Shown here one piece after another: positions 18,531 to 26,442 of a DNA stretch of 64,000 nt (within the stretch, counting starts at the first letter, position 1; the number at the start of each line of letters is the position of its first letter). Origin of the DNA: Paenibacillus sp. FSL R10-2782 (GTDB taxonomy: Bacteria; Bacillota; Bacilli; Paenibacillales; Paenibacillaceae); the NCBI RefSeq assembly GCF_038592985.1, contig NZ_CP151951.1, positions 363,001 to 427,000 of the forward strand. Reading direction: 5' to 3'. Under the pieces are notes generated by a model that was not told where the DNA came from, searched no databases, and was given only the letters and a program-made list of their open reading frames with translations. The translations under genes were made by a program, and so were the position numbers.

Positions 18531-18934
18531 CATCACCTAGATGGTATGAATAAGTAAGCACACGCTTAGGAATTAAATGTAACGGTCGTTCTACTCTGGA
18601 GCGCTCTCGCCCCTTGTTAAAAAGGGCTGCTAGAGAAAGCATCCAAGTGGGGCGGCCATTTTTCTTTAAACTTTAGCATTTCGTATCCGGTTACGCATCA
18701 TGACTTTGATCGCCAGTCAGTTCGGAACGCAACGGGTTGCCAGAGTATTTACCATGGCATGGATTTGGGTCGTAGAATGGTTTCCTTCCTTTAATGCGGT
18801 ATTCCTTGACAAACTGTAGCGATTTTTATCAAATCCCGAAAACAAAATTTTATGTCAATAATGAAAAAAATTCAAAAAATATATACGATGGTTATTTTGT
18901 GTGTTATTATATAAATGTTGTTAAAATTTAGTAT
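18531..18934. other. Intergenic stretch with a weak hairpin and a 39-codon open frame
   Basis: A CTCT-GCCCCTT / AAGGGC-AGAG hairpin at 18604-18635, followed by ATTTTTCTTT about 25 bases later, may end the sucrose operon. At 18700-18819 there is an ATG-started frame that reads MTLIASQFGTQRVARVFTMA and goes on aromatic-rich, but it has no ribosome site; it may be a gene remnant. From 18840 on the DNA becomes strongly AT-rich, marking the start of an accessory patch. Confidence 0.4.
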
Positions 18935-19534
18935 TTGGAAGCGATTATCTGCGAAAAACTTCTTGTAACAATGCTAATTGTTATGTTGGTAGCCATTGGG
19001 TTGAATCCTGCAAGCTCTTATGCAGATTCATCTTCATTGGCTAAAGACGCTTCTAACCAGTCCCTATTCCCACCCTACTCCTCAATTGTTAATTCGGATA
19101 CGCTCTTGAGCGGCTTGACGCTAGAGGAGTATAATGAAGCTATAGCTAATGCAGTTCCACTGGAGTCAGTAATTGTAAAAAGTGATGAAACTCAATCCAT
19201 TGAAAAAATTTCCCCTATGGCTGTGCCATCTTGGTCATTTAGCCACCTAAGTCGTAACGATGGATTTTGGTCAGATAAGTTTTCAATTGGTTATGCAGGG
19301 TATGTGCCTGTAAGTGTGGTACAGTGGGGAGATGATAGTTCTTGGTCTCAACCCGATGTTGGTTATACACTTGTGAGTAGAGATTATTTGGGCAAGGTTC
19401 GCATGGTTTCCGGAAGATATACAGGCACGAATGCAAAATTTGAAATCAAGGTACCAGAAGCTGGACAATACCAAATGTTAGTAAATAATTTAAATGACTA
19501 TACCATTTCCGGAAATGGATTCATGGGTTATTAA
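18935..19534 (+). CDS. Small exported protein, unknown function
   Basis: About 199 residues. The N-terminus contains a hydrophobic stretch (LLVTMLIVMLVAIGLNPASSYA) that looks like a cleavable signal peptide. The mature part is rich in Ser, Trp, Tyr and Gly, including SWSFSHLSRNDGFWSDKFSIGYAGYVPVS in the middle, and ends in a beta-rich segment. No domain was recognised. The start is doubtful: the first in-frame codon after a stop is TTG 18935 and no ribosome site precedes it, so the true 5' end may be altered. Base composition is more AT-rich than the flanking metabolic genes. A membrane-anchored protein follows 41 bp later. Confidence 0.6.
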   Translation: MEAIICEKLLVTMLIVMLVAIGLNPASSYADSSSLAKDASNQSLFPPYSSIVNSDTLLSGLTLEEYNEAIANAVPLESVIVKSDETQSIEKISPMAVPSWSFSHLSRNDGFWSDKFSIGYAGYVPVSVVQWGDDSSWSQPDVGYTLVSRDYLGKVRMVSGRYTGTNAKFEIKVPEAGQYQMLVNNLNDYTISGNGFMGY

Positions 19535-19575
19535 ATCTTTTTTAATGGATTACTTTTGGAAGGGAGGAAGTGAGT

Positions 19576-19932
19576 GTGAATAAGCGACTCAGAACAGTTG
19601 TTATTATTTCAAGTCTAATTGTCGTTGTCGGAGGGGCGGTGGCTGTTATCAAAAGTCAGACCTTTGCGAACAGCAGTAAGCCTCAAACCCAAACTACCAA
19701 TGATCCTGACTGGCTCACACCTGAGAAAAAGAAGGAGATAAACGAGAAAGTGTTATCTTCACAAGCAGAAATTATACACACAAAATATGGAGATTTTTTC
19801 CCTGTTGAAGTTCCGAATGAGTATCCAAGCGATCAGGTTGCAAATCGGGACAATAAAGAGGAGATAACAGCTCAGACAAAGCAAGTTATCAAGAATAATT
19901 TTGTTTACGAAAAAAAAGAGAAAAAAAACTAA
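19576..19932 (+). CDS. Small membrane-anchored extracytoplasmic protein, unknown
   Basis: About 118 residues: a short basic N-terminus, one membrane segment (TVVIISSLIVVVGGAVAVI) and a hydrophilic outer part with a Lys/Glu-rich end. GTG 19576 is chosen because GGGAGG lies eight or more bases upstream; GTG 19570 is too close. It probably forms a transcript with the exported protein before it. A strong terminator follows. Function unknown. Confidence 0.6.
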   Translation: MNKRLRTVVIISSLIVVVGGAVAVIKSQTFANSSKPQTQTTNDPDWLTPEKKKEINEKVLSSQAEIIHTKYGDFFPVEVPNEYPSDQVANRDNKEEITAQTKQVIKNNFVYEKKEKKN

Positions 19933-19940
19933 TTTTTCCG

Positions 19941-19970
19941 GAACGCTTGTAAAAATGAGCGTTCTTTTTT
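19941..19970 (+). terminator. Intrinsic terminator, used as intron insertion site
   Basis: GAACGCT...AGCGTTC closes a hairpin and is followed directly by six T residues. The base after the T run begins the group II intron fragment. Confidence 0.88.
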
Positions 19971-20160
19971 GTGCGCCATGCATGGGCGCGTAATTAGTCG
20001 GTGAAAGTCCGCTATGGGGGCTGACAGTTGCCAACCATTAGCCAAGAGCAAGGGTGTCCGCCGTGAGGGGGAATCTGGGGGCAAAATTCCGACCTGAGGA
20101 ACACGAACCGCATCAGGTATCCAAAGTGGGATGAGCCTGCAAAACAAGGCATAAAAAAGC
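19971..20160 (+). mobile_element. Truncated group II intron (class IIC-like), 5' part of domain I only
   Basis: The sequence begins GTGCGCC, the 5' end of bacterial group II introns, and carries the domain I hallmarks GGTGAAAGTCC, GCAAGGGTGTCCG, GGAATCTGG, CTGAGGAACACGAAC and GGGATGAGCCTGCAAAACAA. It sits straight after a terminator T run, the preferred target of class IIC introns. Sequence similarity ends near 20160; no reverse transcriptase/maturase gene and no domains V-VI are present, so it cannot splice. The right limit is approximate. Confidence 0.85.
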
Positions 20161-20180
20161 ATGTATTTATACTGATAGCT

Positions 20181-20219
20181 AAAAAAGCTCTGCCGACCCA
20201 TTAAGGTTAGCAGAGCTTT
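20181..20219 (-). terminator. Terminator downstream of the pheromone gene
   Basis: AAAGCTCTGC at 20184-20193 pairs with GCAGAGCTTT at 20210-20219. On the minus strand the hairpin runs into six T residues, so it ends the receptor/peptide transcript about 15 bp after the peptide stop. Confidence 0.8.
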
Positions 20220-20234
20220 ATTGTTCCTATCCGT

Positions 20235-20357
20235 TTAAGCACCTCCAATGGTAACGTAAGGCTGAATACTATGGTGGTGATTAAGTGCTTGATCCGGCAC
20301 AGTTACAATAAACAAAAAGCTAGCCGCAATGATTAGCAGCACCATTTTTTTCAACAT
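20235..20357 (-). CDS. Putative peptide pheromone precursor (40 aa, exported)
   Basis: A 40-codon gene not longer than many missed by annotation. It starts at ATG 20357 inside the last 13 codons of the receptor gene, in another frame, with AAAAGGTG about nine bases upstream. The peptide has a Lys-Lys start, a hydrophobic signal segment (MVLLIIAASFLFIVTV) and a short mature region PDQALNHHHSIQPYVTIGGA. Overlap with an HTH-TPR receptor and a terminator right after it are the classical layout of Phr/PapR/NprX/AimP-type signal precursors. The active form would be a C-terminal oligopeptide, probably within PYVTIGGA. Function is inferred from layout; the peptide itself has no recognised family. Confidence 0.75.
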   Translation of the reverse strand: MLKKMVLLIIAASFLFIVTVPDQALNHHHSIQPYVTIGGA

Positions 20358-21738
20358 TGTTCATCCACACCTTTTCAATAAGATTTAAAAATGCTGTTTT
20401 AGTTTCTGGAACCGCATAATCCTGAAAGTGTAAAAAAAGACCCATACAATTTATAAAATAAGTCTCATTATTTAGTTTATGATAACTTATCATTGAATAC
20501 ATCAAATGTTTAAAACCATCAATGTAAGAACCTCGATGTAAATCATAATATGCTAATTCGTAACCAAACCACGCGATATAGTCCGGTATCACCTGTTGAG
20601 TATACATATCATCGGATGGGGGCTGTTCAGAAAAAGAATTATTCTCCGTTTCAAACTGTTGAAGTATATCATCCACGTCCAATTCAAATCGGTTTGCTGC
20701 AATGATAACATTCAACAATTTGGAGAGTTCCTCTTGTTCATTAGAGCCTGATGTCGCTGCAATATATTCAACATAATCTTGAAGCACGCTTATATCTCCA
20801 GACAAAAGCTTATATACGTAAGTATTACCTTCCGCCCAATGTTGAAACAAACCGATCCAGTGTCGGGTATCCTCGTCCTTCTCTTTGACCCAATCTAAAT
20901 TAGCGTAGGCATATGTATAATCTAGAGCTTGTTGAAAATCGCCTTGGGCTTCACAGACACTTGCACACAACAGGTCAGCATAGGTGATGTACACAAACAT
21001 AGGACGACTTAGCTTTTTTTCGGATTCATTATGCTCTCGCTTCTTCTGTTGATGTTTCATCGAATATTGAATTTCCGCTTTATTTCTCATTTTCCTTGCC
21101 ATTTCGTAAACATTGTCCCATTTACGCAAAGACCTATACACGTTAGCCAAATCCTTCAATGCGTCGAGCTGGTCTATTTCATCCAGGCGCTCAACAAAAG
21201 CTTCAAATATCGTAGCTGCCTTGAGATTGCGACTTTGATCATCTCCAATCTGAATCGTGAATATACGATATTGACAGACTGCCAAGCGTTCAGAATGTTG
21301 GTACTTCTCCACTTCTGCTACATTCTCATAGAGCAGCAGCGCAGCAGCATGTCGTCCTTGTGCTAATAGCGCTTCTGCAATTTCAAATAGTTTAGGTGAA
21401 TAGAGTAGATTGTCCATGATTTGTCCAACGATTCGACGGATCGCATCCAGCTTGTCCAGCTCTGCACAACGATATAGCAACCGCTCAATTCGACGCATAT
21501 TGGGAGAGCGTTCGATGATGTAGTCATCTATGAACCGTTCGTAAAAAAAGCCTTCCGGTAAACCCATAGCCTCAGTGATTAGATCAAGCTGGTTAACAGA
21601 TATAGGACTATTACCAGTTACAATGCCACTTACTATTCCTCTGTTAATGCCTGCAATATTCCCGAATTGCGTTAGGCTCAAACCCTCTTGTTTTAGGTAT
21701 TTGTCTAATTCCGCCCGAATCGTAGGTGTATGCTTCAA
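20320..21738 (-). CDS. RNPP-type quorum-sensing receptor/regulator (HTH + TPR; AimR/AloR-like)
   Basis: About 472 residues. Residues 1-65 form an XRE-type helix-turn-helix (AELDKYLKQEGLSLTQFGNIAGINRGIVSG) and the rest is a long all-helical TPR-like array (for example HAAALLLYENVAEVEKYQHS and DLANVYRSLRKWDNVYEMARKMRN), the layout of intracellular peptide-binding regulators of the RNPP group. Paenibacillus carries many such receptors with adjacent peptide genes, described to my recollection as Alo systems related to phage AimR. TTG 21738 is chosen because GGGTGG precedes it by seven bases; GTG 21756 would add six residues. Its last codons overlap the peptide gene. Targets are unknown; an intron fragment and a transposase remnant flank it. 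Confidence 0.82.
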   Translation of the reverse strand: MKHTPTIRAELDKYLKQEGLSLTQFGNIAGINRGIVSGIVTGNSPISVNQLDLITEAMGLPEGFFYERFIDDYIIERSPNMRRIERLLYRCAELDKLDAIRRIVGQIMDNLLYSPKLFEIAEALLAQGRHAAALLLYENVAEVEKYQHSERLAVCQYRIFTIQIGDDQSRNLKAATIFEAFVERLDEIDQLDALKDLANVYRSLRKWDNVYEMARKMRNKAEIQYSMKHQQKKREHNESEKKLSRPMFVYITYADLLCASVCEAQGDFQQALDYTYAYANLDWVKEKDEDTRHWIGLFQHWAEGNTYVYKLLSGDISVLQDYVEYIAATSGSNEQEELSKLLNVIIAANRFELDVDDILQQFETENNSFSEQPPSDDMYTQQVIPDYIAWFGYELAYYDLHRGSYIDGFKHLMYSMISYHKLNNETYFINCMGLFLHFQDYAVPETKTAFLNLIEKVWMNNVEKNGAANHCG

Positions 21739-21841
21739 GTCATAACCACCCTTCACATAAAAATTCCATAATTTTATATTCTTGCATTCTATTTTTCTCC
21801 AAAATTAACCATATGTCAATATATTTTTTACTAATGTAATC

Positions 21842-22306
21842 CACAAAGCAGATTCTTCTGTCATTCGGGATATCACCTGCCAGTTGGGGACACCGCAGCG
21901 TCGTTCCAAGCAACGTCATCGTGTGGTGATATTTCGAGATTTTGAAGGTCGAGTCACCCGAGTCGTTACCGATTTAATGCAGGTCACAGCGGAACAAATC
22001 GCACAGATGTATAAAGCTCGATGGCAGATTGAGGTCTTTTTCCGTTGGATCAAGCAACATTTGAATATTCCAACGCTGTTTGGGACAACCGAAAATGCGG
22101 TCTATGGGCAACTCTTTTGTGCGCTCATCGTTTATGTCCTGCTTAAATGGTTATTTGATGCCGCTGAAGGGACGTGGTCCCATGGGGATTTGCGAAACTC
22201 GCAAATCAGAAGAAGGAGCCATACACCACAGCACAAAGTGGTGTATGGCTCCTTCTTCAAGCATATTTCACTTGCTAACATGCTATTTCCGAATCGACTT
22301 GAATGA
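21842..22306 (+). pseudogene. IS4-family transposase remnant (C-terminal part)
   Basis: The frame holds the IS4 signature Y-2-R-3-E-6-K in YKARWQIEVFFRWIKQHL, including the last acidic catalytic residue, and the usual downstream LFGTTENAVYGQLFCALIVY. The N-terminal half with the two catalytic aspartates is missing upstream, and similarity ends near 22200 where the frame runs into a hairpin. No terminal inverted repeats or target duplications were identified. It is a dead fragment. Confidence 0.85.
22209..22258. terminator. Perfect 21-bp hairpin at the 3' side of the PEP-hydrolase-like gene
   Basis: Arms at 22209-22229 and 22238-22258 are exactly complementary with an 8-base loop (AGCACAAA). 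It lies 24 bp past the stop of the minus-strand gene. No T run follows on either strand, so it may act as a 3' stabiliser or as a terminator whose T tract was lost when the transposase remnant joined here. Confidence 0.55.
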
Positions 22307-23113
22307 CTCTGTCTGCTGAGTAATGCCCTTCTCCGCTGCAAAGCGCTCGATGCTGGAAGCGCCAAAGAATCCATCAATGCCCTTCGTTCTCTCAATGACA
22401 TAAGCCGTATCCTTCGGCTCTGCAATTGGTCCGCCGTGGCAAATAATCATGATATCCGGGTTCACAGCCCGACCGGCTTCAATAATCGCCTCGATTCGTT
22501 CTACACAGTCGTCCAGGGTCAGCGCTGTTTTTGCACCAATCGTGCCCTTGGTCGTCAAGCCCATATGCGCAACCAAAATGTCGGCTCTCGCCTCCGCCAT
22601 AGCCTTCGCCTGAGCGGGATCAAAAACATACGGAGTGGTCAGCAAATCCAACTCATGGGCGATACGGATCATTTCAACCTCAAGGTCGTACCCCATACCG
22701 GTTTCCTCCAGGTTTTGTCTAAACACCCCATCAATCAAGCCTACTGTAGGGAAGTTCTGAACACCGCTGAAGCCCTGCTCCTTCAGCTGCTTCAGATATA
22801 CCTCCATCACTCGAAACGGGTCGGTGCCGCATACCCCTGCCAGAACAGGCGTATGCTTGATGACGGGCAGCACCTCGGCTCCCATCTCAACGACGATTTG
22901 ATTGGCATCTCCATAGGAAAGCAAGCCCGCAAGTGAGCCGCGGCCCGCCATTCTGTACCGACCGGAATTGTATACGATCAGCATATCCGCTCCGCCCGCT
23001 TCACTGCTTTTGGCCGTAATGCCTGTGCCTGCCCCGACACCGAGGAGAATTTTCCCCTTCTTTACCTCTTCCCTGAATTTGGCCATAATTTCTGATCTGG
23101 TCAGCTTATTCAT
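22283..23113 (-). CDS. PEP-hydrolase-like TIM-barrel protein (PF09370-type)
   Basis: A 276-residue protein that reads as a TIM barrel: [33 protein letters not shown], then [24 protein letters not shown], and a phosphate-binding type end IICHGGPI...[10 protein letters not shown]. This matches the phosphoenolpyruvate-hydrolase-like / TIM-barrel signal transduction family related to isocitrate lyase-type enzymes. The gene follows the Tm-1-like gene by 25 bp with AAGGAGGAT before its ATG. In many bacteria and in the plant Tm-1 protein these two domains occur together. The reaction is not established. Confidence 0.82.
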   Translation of the reverse strand: MNKLTRSEIMAKFREEVKKGKILLGVGAGTGITAKSSEAGGADMLIVYNSGRYRMAGRGSLAGLLSYGDANQIVVEMGAEVLPVIKHTPVLAGVCGTDPFRVMEVYLKQLKEQGFSGVQNFPTVGLIDGVFRQNLEETGMGYDLEVEMIRIAHELDLLTTPYVFDPAQAKAMAEARADILVAHMGLTTKGTIGAKTALTLDDCVERIEAIIEAGRAVNPDIMIICHGGPIAEPKDTAYVIERTKGIDGFFGASSIERFAAEKGITQQTESFKSIRK

Positions 23114-23138
23114 TTCGTATATCCTCCTTATTAGATTC

Positions 23139-24356
23139 TTAGGAATTTGATGCTTGCATGAGAGCGATCAGCTTTTGGGCTGCGGCCTCTGCAAAGGCCG
23201 GGTCGTTGATGGCGCAATCCAATTCAATCACTTCAATAACCGAGATGTCGACATGCTTACGCAGGGTATCGAACAGCATTCGGTCCTCCTCCAGGCCGTA
23301 GAAAGGCTGCCCCTCCACATCAATTGCGGAAATGCCTCTAAGCGGCAGCATTAGCACGGTGCTTTCCTTTGCCATGTTCAGCTTCTCCGCAAGCTTCCTG
23401 CCAATCTGTTCATTTTCTGCCACCGTGGTTCTCATCAGGGTTACGGTCGGATTATGCTGATAAAACTTATGATCCTTGAATTTCTCCGGCACGGTATCTC
23501 TCGGCCCAAAATTGCACATATCCAAGGCGCCCACCGAGACCACCTGCGGAATGCGATTGCGGCCTGCAGCTTCCAAGCGATGCGGCCCTGCGTTCAAGAC
23601 ACCGCCGATGATCTCATCCGCCCACTCCGTCGTCGTCAAGTCCAATACCCCTTCAATGAAGCCCGCTTCGATCAACGCCTCCATCGACTGCCCTCCGATA
23701 CCCGTGGCGTGGAACACAAGCACCTCGTAGCCCCTTTCCTCCAAATATTTTCTTGCCGCTGTCACACAGGGCGTGGTTACTCCGAACATCGTGGCTGCAA
23801 CTAGCGGCTTCTTCTCCGGTTTATGCGTATGCTCAAATTTGAGCATTCCCGCTATCGCAAATAACGCATTTGTGAAGATTTTCGTAGAAATCGAGTTCAA
23901 TCCTGCTACATCCACCACAGACGGAATCATGACGATATCACTCGTGCCTACGTATGGAGCTGTATTTCCAGACGCAACGGTCGATACCATCACCTTCGGA
24001 ACGCCAATTGGCAGGGCTCTCATGGCCGGTGCGACCAGTGAGGTTCCGCCAGTACCCCCAAAGGAAATGATTCCGTCAAATTTGCCCTGCTTGTACAGCT
24101 GTGGTACCAGCTTCTTCAGGCCTTTGGACAAAACTTCTGTAGCCGAAGCCCGATCCTTCCTTGCCGCAAGCTCCTCCATGTCCATGCCTGCGGCGCGGGC
24201 GACTTCCCGATTGGACACATCTGGAATAAAGGCCGGTTCGAATACGCCTGTATGAATCATCAAGGTCCCCATCCCAAGCTGCTCTGCAATCCTCTTGATG
24301 TAAAGGTACTCATCGCCTTTCGTATCAAACGTTCCAGCTATTGCGATAGTCTTCAT
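23139..24356 (-). CDS. Tm-1-like ATP-binding domain protein (UPF0261)
   Basis: About 405 residues. It begins [21 protein letters not shown], the family opening, and contains the glycine-rich [36 protein letters not shown] segment and [36 protein letters not shown], all typical of the UPF0261/Tm-1 family. GAGGAGG precedes ATG 24356; the frame is open to 24380. With the next gene it forms a two-gene operon whose combined product resembles the single tomato Tm-1 protein. A cre-like box lies about 125 bp upstream. The metabolic role is unknown. Confidence 0.85.
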   Translation of the reverse strand: MKTIAIAGTFDTKGDEYLYIKRIAEQLGMGTLMIHTGVFEPAFIPDVSNREVARAAGMDMEELAARKDRASATEVLSKGLKKLVPQLYKQGKFDGIISFGGTGGTSLVAPAMRALPIGVPKVMVSTVASGNTAPYVGTSDIVMIPSVVDVAGLNSISTKIFTNALFAIAGMLKFEHTHKPEKKPLVAATMFGVTTPCVTAARKYLEERGYEVLVFHATGIGGQSMEALIEAGFIEGVLDLTTTEWADEIIGGVLNAGPHRLEAAGRNRIPQVVSVGALDMCNFGPRDTVPEKFKDHKFYQHNPTVTLMRTTVAENEQIGRKLAEKLNMAKESTVLMLPLRGISAIDVEGQPFYGLEEDRMLFDTLRKHVDISVIEVIELDCAINDPAFAEAAAQKLIALMQASNS

Positions 24357-24479
24357 TCTGCTGCCTCCTCGTATGATCATTTAGAACAATGCTCAATCGC
24401 AGGTAGCATACTGATTTTTTCGCTAACAGAAAAACCAGTACGATCGCTATAGCTTCATCATACTGGTCCTGTTTATTTG

Positions 24480-24493
24480 TGAAAACGCTTTTA
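24480..24493. promoter_or_regulatory. Candidate cre (CcpA) box upstream of the Tm-1-like operon
   Basis: TGAAAACGCTTTTA fits the cre consensus TGWAANCGNTNWCA at all but one position. It lies upstream of the Tm-1-like gene start. An ACCAGTA...TACTGGT inverted repeat lies next to it at about 24434-24467. Confidence 0.5.
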
Positions 24494-24515
24494 TGTTCAT
24501 GTTTTTGTGTTTAGG

Positions 24516-24605
24516 TTAGATCTGTACTTCCGCAAATTGAGTCAATGTCATGTTATTTTGTTTTAGATAGTCCTCGAACTCCGCCAAAATCGTAGTATAC
24601 AGAGT
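24516..24605 (-). pseudogene. Remnant of a second RNPP-type receptor gene (N-terminal HTH only)
   Basis: On the minus strand this short frame reads TLYTTILAEFEDYLKQNNMT and then LTQFAEVQI before a stop. It lines up with the start of the intact receptor at 20320-21738 (TPTIRAELDKYLKQEGLSLTQFGN). Only about 30 codons remain: the upstream side merges into a truncated CRISPR repeat and the downstream side is a stop. It looks like debris of a paralogous receptor. Confidence 0.6.
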
Positions 24606-25149
24606 GCGACTTGTGATCGAAGCGCTGGGGCATAGATAATTGATTTCAATCCACGCACTCACATGGAGTGCGACTATAGACGGTTCATACGTGCTTGAAG
24701 ATTTGGACGATTTCAATCCACGCACTCACATGGAGTGCGACTGCAAAGTCGTCCGTTCCCGGTGCCGCTGAACATCGAATTTCAATCCACGCACTCACAT
24801 GGAGTGCGACGTGGCATGACAAGTACCAGCAGCTTCTATTGGAGCAATTTCAATCCACGCACTCACATGGAGTGCGACTATATCAAAATTTTAGGAGGAT
24901 GTAAATATGTCTGATATTTCAATCCACGCACTCACATGGAGTGCGACCATACTGCCCGCATTAAGGAGCTGGAAGCCGAACTATTTCAATCCACGCACTC
25001 ACATGGAGTGCGACTCAACATGCAGCAATACTATTTGGAAATGTTGCAATTTCAATCCACGCACTCACATGGAGTGCGACGACCTCTTCCAAGCGCCGCG
25101 CCCATTCTACCCGTTCTATTTCAATCCACGCACTCACATGGAGTGCGAC
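24602..25149 (-). CRISPR. Orphan CRISPR array, subtype I-C-like repeat, 8 full repeats
   Basis: Eight identical 32-base repeats start at 24643, 24710, 24779, 24847, 24916, 24983, 25049 and 25118 (+ strand ATTTCAATCCACGC...GGAGTGCGAC). Seven spacers of 34-37 bases separate them. Read on the minus strand the repeat starts GTCGCACTCC and ends GTGGATTGAAAT, the usual form of subtype I-C repeats, so the array is probably transcribed leftward from a leader at its right end. A ninth, decayed repeat end (GAGTGCGAC, 24602-24610) follows a 32-base spacer at the distal end. No cas gene is in the window. Confidence 0.95.
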
Positions 25150-25385
25150 AGCGAAAATGCAGTGATTTATACCCTAATGGTATCAATATCATACATTTTC
25201 GCAATAAACGATGCCGAAAAGGCTTGAATCAAGCATTGACATTCACCCATTCTAACCCATCCAAGCCTTTTTCGACAAATTTCGAGGTGCGAAGGAACCG
25301 GGGTTTTTATGTGAGCTTCACATTCGCACTTTATAAAATGTGGTAACTGTTGTCTATCCAGTTGCATCCAACTTACATTTAAATA
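25150..25385 (-). promoter_or_regulatory. Probable CRISPR leader
   Basis: This AT-rich, gene-free stretch adjoins the promoter-side repeat. Beside the first repeat GCGAAAATG (25151-25159) is mirrored by CATTTTCGC (25194-25202). A weaker AAAAGGCTTG / CAAGCCTTTTT inverted pair spans about 25217-25270. It probably contains the promoter and integration signals for the array. No open frame here has family similarity. Confidence 0.55.
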
Positions 25386-25445
25386 CGGAGTTTCGCAACC
25401 TTATCCATCCTTTTACCGCCTTCTCTTTTCGCCGTACAAGACAAG

Positions 25446-26234
25446 CTAGACAATCGAAGACCGTTCATCCAGAAATTCGGATGGGGAGCAGCCTGTAAGC
25501 CGTTTGAATATTCGATGAAAATAGGAAACATCACTATACCCCACATACTCTGAAATTTCACGAATCGTCAGTCGGGACTCGGTCAGCATGTAGATAGCGG
25601 TTTTAATACGTTGATTATGTACATGCTCGCTGATCGTTTGGCGTGTTACCTCGCGCAGCAGTGTGGCTGCGTAGTTGGGCGTTTTGCGGATGGCGTCGCC
25701 AAGCTCCTCCTTCGTCACCTTTTCCCGATAATGATTCTGAATATACTGCTTCATATGCTCTACATGCTTCTCTTTATCGCAAGAAATGTCACCTTTGTCC
25801 CATTCCTGATTGATATAAATCATCGCTTCGGTCAGCAAGCAATCAGCCATCATGGCATAGTAGCTCGGTCGCTCCGTCCATTGGTAGTACACCGACTTGA
25901 TCCGTTCGTGCAGCATATCGTAGCATCCGAGCTTGATCAGCAACGGCTGGTCTGTATTCAGTAGGGGAAGTGCGTAGTTCGTACATGTTTTGTGGCAATG
26001 TATCACATACTTGGTATGAAAAAGTGTAGGAATGCTCTTGCCGTAGTAAGGCAAATGTCCGGGCAGAATCAGCGCTTCTCCCTTGCCGAGAATAAACTTG
26101 CAACCGTTCACCCAATATACACATTTTCCAAAGGTAACTAGGATGAACAGTAAGTCATCGTCGCTGCTATTCGGGCCAGCCTTTTCGTACCAGTCTATAC
26201 CATGGTCCTGCCGCATGTCCGTCATTGTAATCAC
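25446..26234 (-). CDS. AraC-family transcriptional regulator
   Basis: About 262 residues: an N-terminal cupin-like sensor part (CVYWVNGCKFILGKGEALILPGHLPYY) and a C-terminal AraC DNA-binding domain with two helix-turn-helix units (VTKEELGDAIRKTPNYAATLLREVTR and TIREISEYVGYSDVSYFHRIFKRLTG). GTG 26234 has GGAGAG eight bases upstream; ATG 26225 and GTG 26243 are alternatives. It is divergent from pyruvate kinase and separated from the Tm-1-like operon by the CRISPR array. Its target is not clear; direct repeats just upstream may be its own site. Confidence 0.85.
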   Translation of the reverse strand: MITMTDMRQDHGIDWYEKAGPNSSDDDLLFILVTFGKCVYWVNGCKFILGKGEALILPGHLPYYGKSIPTLFHTKYVIHCHKTCTNYALPLLNTDQPLLIKLGCYDMLHERIKSVYYQWTERPSYYAMMADCLLTEAMIYINQEWDKGDISCDKEKHVEHMKQYIQNHYREKVTKEELGDAIRKTPNYAATLLREVTRQTISEHVHNQRIKTAIYMLTESRLTIREISEYVGYSDVSYFHRIFKRLTGCSPSEFLDERSSIV

Positions 26235-26268
26235 GAGGATCACTCTCCGATGTCTTAAAAATGTATTG

Positions 26269-26300
26269 TACTATAGTGCATTCATCATACTATAGTTCAT
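26269..26300. promoter_or_regulatory. Direct repeats between AraC regulator and pyruvate kinase genes
   Basis: TACTATAGTGCAT (26269-26281) and TACTATAGTTCAT (26288-26300) are 12/13 identical with a 19-bp period. AraC-type proteins often bind such tandem half sites about two helical turns apart. Confidence 0.5.
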
Positions 26301-26442
26301 AGTCTTGACGCACGGGTACAGGTAAAATAGAACCATAGAAGTTTATAGATAGAGAACTGAGGATTTGCAAAAATCCTGAAGTGAAAGTGGAAAAATGGAT
26401 AAGAAACCAAACAGTAAAGACATTCAGGAGGATGACATTACT

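Noticed and set aside
18700..18819. A 39-codon ATG frame rich in Trp and Phe
   Set aside because: No ribosome site and no recognised family; listed only as content of the intergenic stretch.
19929..20201. A 90-codon minus-strand frame
   Set aside because: It lies across the terminator and group II intron fragment; the conserved blocks there are RNA, not protein.
24695..25346. Several open frames with repeated FNPRTHMECD, FQSTHSHGVR and ISIHALTWSA segments
   Set aside because: They are translations of the CRISPR repeats in three frames, not proteins.
15470..25600. Search for cas genes near the array
   Set aside because: All frames around the array were read; none has Cas3, Cas5, Cas7, Cas8c, Cas4, Cas1 or Cas2 features.
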